Assembly: GCA_038239145.1 (NCBI GenBank)
Contig: JBBSFB010000015.1
Location: 1 to 64,000, forward strand
Direction: 5' to 3'
Source of the DNA: PALSA-610 sp038239145
GTDB taxonomy: Bacteria; Actinomycetota; Acidimicrobiia; IMCC26256; PALSA-610
DNA length: 64,000 nt
Part shown: positions 9,095 through 17,176 of the stretch, piece after piece
Layout of the letters: each line of letters begins with the position of its first letter
How positions within the stretch are numbered: the first letter of the stretch is position 1
Position numbers and translations under genes: made by a program
The notes under the pieces: model-generated
Told to the model about the DNA's origin: nothing
Seen by the model: the letters and a program-made list of their open reading frames with translations, nothing else
Database searches by the model: none

Positions 9095-9581
9095 CTCCGT
9101 CACCCTGCGAGTCGGGGCCGTCGCCCGCACCGGGTTTCGACGTGGGCGAACCCGAGTCGGGACGTGTCCCCACAACAGGGCCCGTTGACGGAACTGTTGC
9201 GACGACGTGCAGCTGCAGCGAAATACCGATGCTTCGACACTCCGAGGTGGCGTACGACGCTCCTGGCACCGCCGCACCAGTGGGCCGCTGCATCGCGGTC
9301 ACCCACGCGACGATCGCGGTCCCGAGCTGGCGGTTGTCGGCCCGGCTCGCGACCGAGATCGCTCGCCGGTACACGGTCCGGGCATCCGGCACGACCGGGG
9401 ACGCGTTCACTGTCGAATATGCCGTCTCCAGCTGAGTACACGCAGCCCGATCAGCCGACGTCGCCACAACGCTGCTTCTCCCGCTGCACGCGGTCAGTCC
9501 GGCCGCCGCTAGCACGAGCACCGCGAGACCGGCCTGCGCGGCAAGGGCCCGCGAGCGAAGGGAGTTGCCTCGATGAAGCAT
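9087..9581 (-). CDS. Hypothetical lipoprotein
   Basis: About 164 residues from ATG 9581; ATG at 9608 is also possible. The N-terminus has a basic region and a hydrophobic core ending in the lipobox LTAC, so a membrane-anchored exported protein is likely. The mature part contains two further Cys residues (AACTQLE and SECRS) that might pair, and a Pro/Gly/Ser-rich tail. No family is recognised. Its 3' end overlaps the start of the COG4705-type membrane gene, suggesting a two-gene unit with a shared envelope role. Confidence 0.6.
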   Translation of the reverse strand: MLHRGNSLRSRALAAQAGLAVLVLAAAGLTACSGRSSVVATSADRAACTQLETAYSTVNASPVVPDARTVYRRAISVASRADNRQLGTAIVAWVTAMQRPTGAAVPGASYATSECRSIGISLQLHVVATVPSTGPVVGTRPDSGSPTSKPGAGDGPDSQGDGGD

Positions 9582-9710
9582 CGGATAGATCGGTGAGACG
9601 TTGCTCATCGCGCCTGGGATGCTGCTGTACAGGGGGTAAAGGCGAGGCAAAAGCGCAGCCAGATTCGACCTGCGTGGCGCATCATGTCAAGGGAGCGTCG
9701 CCCGATGGCG

Positions 9711-9866
9711 TTAGACACCGCCAAGCCTGGTGAAGACGGCCAAGGCGACAACGACGAGCAGAAGAAGCACAACGCACACGATTACGGCGACCGACGAGAG
9801 GAACTCATCGTCGTCGAGACGCGCCGAGCGCGAGGACAAATCTCCATCTCCGATTGCATTTTCCAT
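9711..9866 (-). CDS. Small single-pass membrane protein (51 residues)
   Basis: A short reading frame from ATG 9866 to TAA 9711. It has an acidic N-terminus (DLSSRSARLDDDEF), then a single hydrophobic helix, SVAVIVCVVLLLLVVVALAV, and a short basic tail ending FTRLGGV. The polarity suggests the N-terminus may face out. It lies upstream of the lipoprotein/COG4705 pair on the same strand. No family is recognised; the clean membrane segment is the main argument that it is real. Confidence 0.5.
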   Translation of the reverse strand: MENAIGDGDLSSRSARLDDDEFLSSVAVIVCVVLLLLVVVALAVFTRLGGV

Positions 9867-9981
9867 AGGCAAGCGAACCTACGCTCTGCGGTTGTGACAA
9901 TGAGCGCGAGCCCATTGGCGCACGCCAATTCTTGCCTGCGGTTAACCTTGACGCTCGAAGTTCGTAGCTAGCGTTTCGGCC

Positions 9982-10248
9982 GTGCAGGGCTACAGCGGAC
10001 CTTGCCGCATCGCTTGCGCCGACGATACGAGCGTGCCCGCAACGGCATCACTCGTCGACGACGGGAACGGCGGCTGGTTCGGTCGGTTGACGTCCGTAGA
10101 CTTCGACTGGTTCGCAGCCAAGCACGCGGGCAGCCCAATCGTTCTTCGGTTCCCGACCGGGGCGATCGGCACTGTCGCGGTCGTGCGATTCACGATTCTT
10201 CTTCCCACGCAGGCGACGGTGACTGGTGTGGGTCCGTCGCCGCGGTAG
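9982..10248 (+). CDS. Small hypothetical protein (88 residues)
   Basis: Starts with GTG 9982. The protein begins GYSGPCRIACADD and alternates short beta-strand-like stretches (TASLVDD, WFGRLTSVDFDW, IVLRFPTG, ATVTGVG), which suggests a compact all-beta domain resembling actinobacterial small beta proteins of unknown role. There is no signal sequence or membrane segment. It stands alone on the plus strand between minus-strand envelope genes. Function unknown. Confidence 0.55.
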   Translation: MQGYSGPCRIACADDTSVPATASLVDDGNGGWFGRLTSVDFDWFAAKHAGSPIVLRFPTGAIGTVAVVRFTILLPTQATVTGVGPSPR

Positions 10249-10464
10249 TCACGTTCGTTCGGCAACCACTCGGATTTGATCGAGATGTTCGAAACGATCG
10301 TCCTCGTTCTGCTGGTCTTCGACAGCGGTTGCATACGACACGCCCGGCTCGACCGTGCGGCGACTTCTCGATGGTGGTCCGAAAGGCGCAAGATCTCGAA
10401 GGCCGCGCGACGATGGTCGGGCCGAGACCGGGAAAGGGCGTCTCGGCCCGACTCGTCGCGGTTG

Positions 10465-10809
10465 TTACTCCTGGCCGTCGAATTGGTGGTCGACGTTGCC
10501 GGGCGGGTCCTGGTGGCCGCCGGGACCGTCGTTGGCGGTCTCGGTCTCCGACGTTGCCGGCTTTTCGCCCGAGGTGGTTGCCGCCGATGTGGTCGGCTTT
10601 TCGCTCGGGTCGGGGGTCTCGGCGGCTCCCGGAACATCCGGTGTGGTCTGGTCGCCCTGCTGCAGGGTGTCGGTGGCCTTCGACGACGCGGGCGTGACCA
10701 CGGCGGGTTTCGTACTCGTCGAGGTCTGAGCGACGGCGGCGACTGCGCCGACCCCGCCGAACGCGAAGACCGTGGCACCGATCGCGAGAAGCTTCCGAGT
10801 GCGGTTCAT
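10465..10809 (-). CDS. Secreted low-complexity protein
   Basis: A protein of 114 residues with a clear Sec signal peptide (MNRTRKLLAIGATVFAFGG, then VGAVAAVAQ with a likely AVA-Q cleavage). The mature part is almost entirely Thr/Pro/Ser/Glu/Gly and should be disordered. It lies 88 bp downstream of the first histidine kinase gene on the same strand, so it may be the third gene of that regulatory unit or a sensed envelope component. A GGAGGACACC ribosome site precedes ATG 10809. No family is recognised. Confidence 0.65.
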   Translation of the reverse strand: MNRTRKLLAIGATVFAFGGVGAVAAVAQTSTSTKPAVVTPASSKATDTLQQGDQTTPDVPGAAETPDPSEKPTTSAATTSGEKPATSETETANDGPGGHQDPPGNVDHQFDGQE

Positions 10810-10897
10810 GGTGTCCTCCTATTGGGGTAGTGGACCTCGCACGATGACGCATCTCGTGTTGGGCCGACGTGAGAGCACGATGTGACCGCCCACATCT

Positions 10898-12283
10898 TCA
10901 GCTGGCAGGTAGATCTAGGAAGACTTCCGCGCCTCCGTCCGCGGCGTTGCGCGCGTCGGCGTCGCCGCCATGCGCGCGTGCGACGGCCCGGACGATCGCG
11001 AGACCGAGACCGGCTCCGCTGTCGTCGCCGTCTTCGTGAGTGCGACTCGGGTCGGCGCGACGGAAACGCTCGAACGCGTGCGGGAGGAAGTCGACGGGAA
11101 AGCCCGGCCCGTGGTCCCGTACCGTGATTTCGATTCGGTTCGCGTTGCGCGTCGCGTTGAGCTCGACACGCGATCCGGCGGGTGCGTGACGTACGGCGTT
11201 GTCGAGCAGATTGTCGAGTGCCCGACGAAGGTCGTCTCCGACGACAGCAGCCGCGAGATCCGGCGCGGCTTCGAGCGCGATTTCGACATCGCGTGCACCA
11301 CTCCGTCGCTGTGCGCCCGCTGTGGCCCGCACAAGGATGGGCTCCAATGGTTGCAGCTCGCGGGTCTGCTGCGCGAGGTGTTCGTCATGGCGGGCCAAGA
11401 ACAGGAGCTCTTCGGCAAGTCGCGTCAGCCGGTCGGTTTCGTCGCCGGCGTTGGCCACCGCGGTTCGGAGCTCCCCGACATCCCGCCCCGGACGACCGGC
11501 GAGCTCGAGCTCCGTACGCAAGATGGCCAAGGGCGTGCGCAGCTCGTGACCCGCGTCGGCGACAAACGCGCGTTGCTGCGCGAGCGCATTCTGGAGGCGG
11601 CCGAGCAACGCGTTCATCGTGCGCCCGAGCAGCGCGATCTCGTCGTGCGTGCTTGGCACAGCCAGACGGGTGTGCGCATCGTGCTCCGAGATCGCCGCGA
11701 CCTCGCGCCGCATACGTTCGACCGGTCGCAGCGCGAATCGGCCGAGCAACCACGCGCCGACCGCCGCGATTGCGACAGTCAGAATGCCGCCGAGCAAAAG
11801 ACCGGCACGCACCCGACTCACCGCGTCGTCGGCGGAAGCCAGCGAGGTGCCGACGATCACGACGTAGGTTCCTTCGGGGCGTCTGACCGGCGTCGCGAGG
11901 AACCGGGCCGAGTGAGCATCCCCGGCAACGACGCCTTCTGAGTAGGAGATTCCGCGGCGCGCCGCGACCAGCGCCGATCGGGAGATTGCGAGGGTGTTGC
12001 CGGCCGCTTCCGAGGAGTCGACAAGACGACCGTCGGGCGCAACGACCTGCGCGATCGACTCGCTCGCGGCCAGAAGGGCCGTCGAACCAGCATCCTGGAA
12101 GTCGAGATTCGTCCCGGAATCCTGCACCTTCTGCACAAGCGCATCCGCTCGCGTGCGCAGCGAGGAGTCAACCGATGCATGCAAGCCGTTGCGAAGCTGA
12201 TGCAAGAACACGAACCCGCCGACCGACGAGAGCGCGACCGCGCCGAACAGCGCGGCGAGGGTCAAGCGCAGCCTGATCGGCAT
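10898..12283 (-). CDS. Two-component sensor histidine kinase 1
   Basis: A 461-residue membrane sensor kinase. The N-terminal helix (about 6-28) and a second helix (about 160-182) flank an extracytoplasmic domain of about 130 residues. A HAMP linker follows, then the HisKA box AFVADAGHELRTPLAILR with His246, the N box LDNLLDNAVRHA, the G1 box DHGPGFP and the G2 box GAGLGLAIV. It should autophosphorylate and pass phosphate to the regulator encoded 3 bp upstream. The architecture resembles the CutS/TcrY/MprB-type actinobacterial kinases. The signal is unknown. Confidence 0.96.
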   Translation of the reverse strand: MPIRLRLTLAALFGAVALSSVGGFVFLHQLRNGLHASVDSSLRTRADALVQKVQDSGTNLDFQDAGSTALLAASESIAQVVAPDGRLVDSSEAAGNTLAISRSALVAARRGISYSEGVVAGDAHSARFLATPVRRPEGTYVVIVGTSLASADDAVSRVRAGLLLGGILTVAIAAVGAWLLGRFALRPVERMRREVAAISEHDAHTRLAVPSTHDEIALLGRTMNALLGRLQNALAQQRAFVADAGHELRTPLAILRTELELAGRPGRDVGELRTAVANAGDETDRLTRLAEELLFLARHDEHLAQQTRELQPLEPILVRATAGAQRRSGARDVEIALEAAPDLAAAVVGDDLRRALDNLLDNAVRHAPAGSRVELNATRNANRIEITVRDHGPGFPVDFLPHAFERFRRADPSRTHEDGDDSGAGLGLAIVRAVARAHGGDADARNAADGGAEVFLDLPAS

Positions 12284-12286
12284 CGG

Positions 12287-12964
12287 TCAGCCCGCAGGTG
12301 AGCGGAGGCGGTAGCCCACGCCGCGCACCGTTTGGAGGTCGGTGCGGCCGAACGGTTTGTCGATCTTGCGGCGCAGGTACGAGACGTACTGGTCAACGAC
12401 GTTCGACAGGCCGTCGTAGGCGAAGTCCCATACGTGATCGAGGATCTGGGTTCGGGTGATCACCTCGTCCGGGTGGCGCATGAACAACTCGAGTAGGGCC
12501 ATTTCCTTCGGTGAAAGCGAGAGCTCGACGTCGTTGCGCGATGCGCGATGACGGGCCGGGTCGAGGCGAAGGTCGCCGACCACAAGCACCGTCCGTCTCG
12601 CACCCGTCCCGCGTCGCAGCAGTGCTCGCACGCGTGCGCTCAGCTCGGCGAAGCTGAAGGGCTTGGTCAGGTAGTCGTCGGCACCGGCGTCGAGACCGCG
12701 GACCCGGTCTTCGACCGCGTCGCGTGCGGTGAGCATCAACACGGGTGCGTCACACCCCTTTTCCCGCATCGTGCTGCAGACCTCGAACCCGTCGATACCC
12801 GGAAGCATCACGTCGAGGATGACGGTGTCGAACGTGGCCTCGCTGGCGAGCCACAGCGCGTCAGTGCCGTTGTTCGCGACGTCGACGGAGTAGCCCTCCT
12901 CGACGAATCCGCGCCGCAGCAACGCGGCCATACGTGCCTCGTCCTCGATGATCAAGAGCCGCAT
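12287..12964 (-). CDS. OmpR-family response regulator 1
   Basis: A 225-residue transcription regulator. The receiver domain has the acidic pair ED at 7-8, phosphoacceptor Asp51 in VILDVMLPG, and the switch Lys in YLTKPFS. The C-terminal winged helix ends VDQYVSYLRRKID and LQTVRGVGYRLR, typical of OmpR/PhoB proteins. It is the first gene of the unit, with its kinase 3 bp downstream. A pair of GTGAG-type half-sites lies just upstream of its start and may be an autoregulatory site. Confidence 0.96.
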   Translation of the reverse strand: MRLLIIEDEARMAALLRRGFVEEGYSVDVANNGTDALWLASEATFDTVILDVMLPGIDGFEVCSTMREKGCDAPVLMLTARDAVEDRVRGLDAGADDYLTKPFSFAELSARVRALLRRGTGARRTVLVVGDLRLDPARHRASRNDVELSLSPKEMALLELFMRHPDEVITRTQILDHVWDFAYDGLSNVVDQYVSYLRRKIDKPFGRTDLQTVRGVGYRLRSPAG

Positions 12965-12985
12965 CGTTCCAACATACGGACTTCA

Positions 12986-13002
12986 CATGTGAGCATTGTG
13001 AG
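12986..13002. promoter_or_regulatory. Candidate response-regulator half-sites upstream of regulator 1
   Basis: On the plus strand CATGTGAG (12986-12993) is followed directly by CATTGTGAG (12994-13002). Two near-identical half-sites about 9 bp apart lie 22-38 bp from the ATG of the OmpR-type regulator. Tandem half-sites of this kind bind OmpR-family dimers. This is a weak inference from one pair. Confidence 0.3.
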
Positions 13003-13061
13003 AACCACGCACAGCGGCCAACAGCCTGTGCATCCTGGCTTCGATGACGGTCCGAGACTGT

Positions 13062-14333
13062 TCAGCGCATTGTCAGCTCGAACATCGGGTGGGGTCCCGA
13101 ATGCGCGAGTCGTAAGCGCGCACCTTCGGCATGGGCGAGCGCGGCGGCAAGCGGAAGCCCAAATCCGTGACCGCCCTCAGCTCCGGCCGAAAAGACATCG
13201 TCGCCGTCGCCGCTGATTCCCGGACCTTCGTCCGCGACCGCGATGACGGCTCCGCCTTCGACGGCCGATCGCACTGAAATGGTGACGACACCAGAGCCGT
13301 GCTGCAGCGCGTTGTCGAGCAGGACGTCGAGGATCTGGGCCAGCGCGGTGCTCGACGCATGCGCGCTCGATGTGGTCACGTCCTGCACGCTGACCCGAAT
13401 CGGTCGAGCAACCGCGGCGAACGTTCCGTGCCAGCGATGTTCCGCGGCACGGGCCACCTCTCCCAGATCGACAGGTCCTCGTACCGCGGTACCGCGCGCC
13501 AGCAGCAGAAGATCATTGATCGTTCGTTCGAGGCGGTCGGCCTCGGTGAGCACTTCATGCAGCGCCGTGCTCGGGTCTGGTCGTGGGCGCGCAAGCTCGG
13601 CTTCAACTGCTAACCGCAGCGAGGCAAGCGGCGTGCGCAGTTGATGAGAAGCGTGGGCACTGAAGGTCCGTTCACGTTCGACGAGTTGTCCGAGCTGGGC
13701 CGCGGTGTCGTCGAGCGCCTGGGCGACGTCGTCGACCTCGGCAATGCCCGAGCGAGGCGCTCGCACGGCGAAGTCGCCATGGCCAAGGCGGGTCGCGGCG
13801 GCTCGTAGCCTGCGCATCGGACGCGCCAATGCGGCGGACACACCCAGTCCGACAAGGATCGCGACAATCGTGGCGGCGACTCCGAGCAGCACGATCGTGA
13901 CGCGTTGGCGACGGACCTGTGTGTCGGTGACGGTGATCGGCTCGGAGACGCGGATTGCGGCTATCACGCGCAGCCCGCGTACGACGGGCACTCCCACGAC
14001 GAGGGAGGAGCCTGCTTGGCCGTTGTTGGTGTGGCCCGCCAATGCGCGCTGGACGATCGGGTCCGCTCTGGTGGGGCCTTCGCCACCGCGCCGCTCGCCA
14101 GTCGTCTCGTAGACGCTGAGGTCGCCGTCAGACGCAGGATCGGGCAAGGTCAGCGTCGTGCTGGGCTCGATCTGATCGGGGAGGCGCGTCGCGGTCGTGA
14201 CGGCGAGACGTTCGAGGCGCGCCATGGATTGGGCACGTTCGTCGTGGCCGAGACGGATCGCCAGGGGAATTGCGAGCGTGGCGACAGCCAGCAGCGCGAT
14301 GGCGACGATGGCTCCGAGAATGCGGGGTCTCAC
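13062..14333 (-). CDS. Two-component sensor histidine kinase 2
   Basis: A 423-residue kinase from GTG 14333, which overlaps the stop of its regulator gene by 4 bp. Membrane helices lie at about 4-26 and 146-168, bracketing an extracytoplasmic region of about 120 residues. HAMP follows, then the HisKA motif FSAHASHQLRTPLASLR with His230. The ATP-binding domain has LDVLLDNALQHG, DEGPGIS and a final GHGFGLPLA. The His is in ASHQLRTP rather than SHELRTP; the Glu-to-Gln change is common in some actinobacterial kinases, but it can alter phosphatase activity. Confidence 0.95.
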   Translation of the reverse strand: MRPRILGAIVAIALLAVATLAIPLAIRLGHDERAQSMARLERLAVTTATRLPDQIEPSTTLTLPDPASDGDLSVYETTGERRGGEGPTRADPIVQRALAGHTNNGQAGSSLVVGVPVVRGLRVIAAIRVSEPITVTDTQVRRQRVTIVLLGVAATIVAILVGLGVSAALARPMRRLRAAATRLGHGDFAVRAPRSGIAEVDDVAQALDDTAAQLGQLVERERTFSAHASHQLRTPLASLRLAVEAELARPRPDPSTALHEVLTEADRLERTINDLLLLARGTAVRGPVDLGEVARAAEHRWHGTFAAVARPIRVSVQDVTTSSAHASSTALAQILDVLLDNALQHGSGVVTISVRSAVEGGAVIAVADEGPGISGDGDDVFSAGAEGGHGFGLPLAAALAHAEGARLRLAHSGPHPMFELTMR

Positions 14334-15013
14334 AGGCGTTCGAGCCGGTAGCCGATGCCGCGCAGCGTTGTAACGGTGACCGCACCCGGCGCGGTGACAT
14401 CGAGCTTGCGCCGCAGGGTGGAGACGGTGACGTCGAGAGTCTTCGTCGAACCGAACCAGTGTTCGTCCCACACGTCCGCCATGAGTTCCTCTCGGCGTAA
14501 CACATTCCCGGCGACGGCTGCCAGGCTGCACAACAGATCGAACTCCTTGGCGCGGAGTTCGACGTCGACGCCGCCGACCGACACGACGCGTGCCGCGCGG
14601 TCGACGACGAGGTCGCCGACCACGATGCGCTCGCCGCCGGATGCGACTCGGCGCAGGTGGGTTCGAACGCGTGCGGAGAGTTCCGCAAGTCGAAATGGCT
14701 TGGTGACGTAATCGACGGCGCCGCTGTCGAGCCCGATGACGACGTCGATCTCCGCGTCGCGCGCGGTCAGGATGAGGATCGGGAGCGCGGGCTGTTCCAG
14801 GAGCAGGGTGCGACAGAGGTCGATCCCGTCGCCGTCGGGCAGACCGAGATCGAGCAGTACGAGGTCGGGTGCGCGCTCGCGCGCTAAAGCGTTCGCTTCA
14901 GCAATCGTGTGCGCCCAGGCCGCGTCGACCTCGTCGGACGCGAGCGCGCGTTGCAGGTTTGCGCCGATGCCGTCGTCGTCTTCGACGATCAGGAGGTGAG
15001 CCGGCCGTCGCAC
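14330..15013 (-). CDS. OmpR-family response regulator 2
   Basis: A 227-residue regulator with acidic residues EDDD at 11-14, phosphoacceptor Asp55 in LVLLDLGLPD, the Lys of YVTKPFR, and a winged-helix DNA-binding domain ending VTTLRGIGYRLERL. It is translationally coupled to kinase 2. It is divergent from the lipoprotein-ABC operon that starts at 15170. The 150-bp spacer holds a TTTTGCC direct repeat with 11-bp period, so control of that operon is a reasonable inference. Confidence 0.96.
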   Translation of the reverse strand: MRRPAHLLIVEDDDGIGANLQRALASDEVDAAWAHTIAEANALARERAPDLVLLDLGLPDGDGIDLCRTLLLEQPALPILILTARDAEIDVVIGLDSGAVDYVTKPFRLAELSARVRTHLRRVASGGERIVVGDLVVDRAARVVSVGGVDVELRAKEFDLLCSLAAVAGNVLRREELMADVWDEHWFGSTKTLDVTVSTLRRKLDVTAPGAVTVTTLRGIGYRLERL

Positions 15014-15073
15014 GACCGTGAGCGTAGGACGCGCTGTGCGACGACGGCATCGGGGTTCGCGACCTGAGAGGAG

Positions 15074-15091
15074 TTTTGCCGGGATTTTGCC
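15074..15091. promoter_or_regulatory. Candidate OmpR/PhoB-type operator between regulator 2 and the ABC operon
   Basis: TTTTGCC occurs at 15074-15080 and 15085-15091, i.e. 7-bp half-sites with a 4-bp gap and an 11-bp period. This is the spacing used by PhoB/OmpR-type winged-helix dimers on one DNA face. It lies 61 bp upstream of the regulator 2 start and 79 bp upstream of the divergent lipoprotein start. Binding is inferred. Confidence 0.45.
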
Positions 15092-15169
15092 CCTCGGCGT
15101 TCGGCCCTTCAGGCGACGGTGGTCATGGTGCCCTCACGCAGTGCAACCGTCGAAACAGGAGAGTCTCGG

Positions 15170-15799
15170 ATGCGTCGTAGTACCCGGCGAATAGTTGTCA
15201 GCTCGTTCGCGCTCACCGCCGTGCTGGCCGCATGCGGGTCATCCAAGACCGCCGCGCCGCCCAACTCGTCCGGTGGTGCCGCAGCCAGCGTCACGACGGT
15301 TGCGGGAGCCCCGAATCCCAACGCGAAGGAGCAGCTGCCGCCGGGTGACATTCCTGACAATCAGGTGTTCGTGCCTTACACCCCGGCGACCGGCGGATAC
15401 TCGATGAGCTACCCGCAAGGCTGGGCCAAGCGGGAAACGGCCGCGACGACGACCTTCACCCAGAACTTCAACTCGATCGACGTGACAACGACCAAGACCG
15501 CGTCCGCACCCACAACTGCTTCGGCCCGTTCGACGGCGACGTCGCAGTTGGGCAAGCTTCCGGGCTTCCACCTGAACACGGCCGACTCGGTCACGCGCGC
15601 TTCCGGCCCGGCGATTCGCGTCGTCTACAGTGCGACCAGCGCAACTGACGCCGTCACCGGCAAGTCCGTCACTTTGGACGTGGAGCGCTACCTGTTCTGG
15701 CACAACGGCACGCTCGTCACGATCACGTTGTCGAGCGCGAAGGGTTCCGACAACGTCGACCCTTGGAAGACCGTCACCAACTCGCTGGTATGGAAGTGA
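15170..15799 (+). CDS. Lipoprotein, first gene of the ABC exporter operon
   Basis: About 209 residues from ATG 15170, preceded by an AGGAGAG ribosome site. The signal sequence RRSTRRIVVSSFALTAV ends in a lipobox LAAC. After a Ser/Thr/Ala linker the mature domain has GGYSMSYPQGWAKRET and later FWHNGTLVTITLSS; this is the beta-rich layout of PsbP/LpqN-like actinobacterial lipoproteins. It is 7 bp ahead of the first ABC ATPase, so it probably works with the transporter at the outer face of the membrane. The family assignment is tentative. Confidence 0.8.
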   Translation: MRRSTRRIVVSSFALTAVLAACGSSKTAAPPNSSGGAAASVTTVAGAPNPNAKEQLPPGDIPDNQVFVPYTPATGGYSMSYPQGWAKRETAATTTFTQNFNSIDVTTTKTASAPTTASARSTATSQLGKLPGFHLNTADSVTRASGPAIRVVYSATSATDAVTGKSVTLDVERYLFWHNGTLVTITLSSAKGSDNVDPWKTVTNSLVWK

Positions 15800-15806
15800 G
15801 CACGCG

Positions 15807-16466
15807 ATGACGCTGCTCGAAGCTGACCGCCTCTTTCGGTTCTTCCACACCGGCGGAGAGGAAACCGTCGCGCTGGCAGGTGTGACGCTGCGGATCGACG
15901 CTGGCGAGCTGGTCGCGATCACCGGGCCTTCGGGGTCGGGAAAGTCGACGCTACTCAACTGCCTCGCCGGTTTGGATGAGCCCGACGGCGGCACAGTACG
16001 TATCGAAGGCGTCGTGCTGTCCCGCCAACCTGAGGCCGACCGCGCGCGAATGCGCGCGCGGTCGGTCGGCGTGTTGTGGCAGAACGCCAACCTCCTCGAC
16101 CACCTCGATCTACGAGACAACGTGCTCTTCGCCCAACAACTCACAGGAACGACGGACAGTGCGCGCGCCGACCATCTGCTCCTGCGACTCGGGCTCGCCG
16201 ACCGTGCGCACGCTTGGCCATCCAACCTTTCCGGCGGCGAGGCCGCGCGCGCGGGTCTCGCGGTCGCGCTCGCGAACGATCCGACGGTCCTCTTGGCCGA
16301 CGAACCGACTGGAGAACTGGACACGACGACCGCCGGGAGCGTCGTCGCGCTTCTCGATGAGCATGCCGCCACCGGGCACGTCGTCGTGGTCGTCACCCAT
16401 TCCGACACGGTCGCCAACAAGGCGCATCGGATCGTTCGATTGCGAGACGGAGAGATCGACGCATGA
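15807..16466 (+). CDS. ABC transporter ATPase 1 (LolD/MacB type)
   Basis: A 219-residue ATPase from ATG 15807. It has Walker A GPSGSGKST (about residues 36-44), the Q loop LWQNANLL, the signature NLSGGEAARAGLAVAL, Walker B VLLADEPTGELD, and the switch His in VVTHSD. The signature has GGEAAR rather than GGQ-x-QR, a mild variation. It lies between the lipoprotein and ATPase 2 and overlaps the latter by 4 bp. With ATPase 2 it probably forms the motor for the FtsX-like permease, either as a heterodimer or as alternatives. Confidence 0.95.
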   Translation: MTLLEADRLFRFFHTGGEETVALAGVTLRIDAGELVAITGPSGSGKSTLLNCLAGLDEPDGGTVRIEGVVLSRQPEADRARMRARSVGVLWQNANLLDHLDLRDNVLFAQQLTGTTDSARADHLLLRLGLADRAHAWPSNLSGGEAARAGLAVALANDPTVLLADEPTGELDTTTAGSVVALLDEHAATGHVVVVVTHSDTVANKAHRIVRLRDGEIDA

Positions 16467-17176
16467 ACACACAGCTCGATTCAGTGCAGCCCGAAGCCCC
16501 GGACGCGACGACCGCACCCCTGGTGCGTTGCTCGGCATTGGCGCGCACCTTCGGGCGAGGGCCCGCGGCGGTCGTCGCGTTGCATCACGCCACCTGCGAG
16601 ATCAACTCCGGCCAGCTCGTCGCCCTCGTCGGGCCGTCCGGCTCGGGCAAGTCGACGTTGTTGCACCTGTTGGCGGGGCTCGATACGCCGACCGCCGGAA
16701 CCGTCGAATGGCCCGCGCTCGCCGGAGCGGCGTTGCGACCCGGACCGATCGCGGTCGTGTTCCAGTCTCCGAGCCTGTTGGCGCCGCTCGATGTGCTCGA
16801 AAACGTCGCGTTGCCGCTCCTGCTCGCCGGAGCGGGACAGGTCAACGCGAACCAAGCCGCCCACAACGCACTTGCCGCGCTCGACCTTGACGCAATCGCA
16901 GCCAAGCTGCCTGACGAACTCTCGGGCGGACAGGCCCAACGCGTCGCGATCGCTCGCGCGTTGGCGGGCAGCCCACGACTGATTCTGGCCGACGAACCCA
17001 CAGGTCAACTCGATCACGACACCGCGACCGCAGTGGTCGACACCCTCATCGCCGCAGCCGAGCGATGCGGTGCCGCGCTCGTCGTCGCGACCCACGATCA
17101 AGATGTCGCCGCTCGTCTCACGACTCGTTGGCGTGTCGCTGATGGTCAACTCTTTAGCGACGAGGTCGCGTCGTGA
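16463..17176 (+). CDS. ABC transporter ATPase 2 (LolD/MacB type)
   Basis: A 237-residue ATPase with Walker A GPSGSGKST, Q loop VFQSPSLL, canonical signature ELSGGQAQRVAIARAL, Walker B LILADEPTGQLD and the switch His in VATHDQD. It overlaps both neighbours by 4 bp (ATGA at its start, GTGA at its end), a tightly coupled operon. The family powers lipoprotein release, efflux of peptides or macrolides, or antimicrobial-peptide resistance through FtsX/MacB-type permeases. Confidence 0.96.
   Translation: MNTQLDSVQPEAPDATTAPLVRCSALARTFGRGPAAVVALHHATCEINSGQLVALVGPSGSGKSTLLHLLAGLDTPTAGTVEWPALAGAALRPGPIAVVFQSPSLLAPLDVLENVALPLLLAGAGQVNANQAAHNALAALDLDAIAAKLPDELSGGQAQRVAIARALAGSPRLILADEPTGQLDHDTATAVVDTLIAAAERCGAALVVATHDQDVAARLTTRWRVADGQLFSDEVAS

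Noticed and set aside
10276..10830. Plus-strand frame of 184 codons
   Set aside because: The minus strand here encodes a protein with a clean signal peptide and ribosome site; the plus frame does not.
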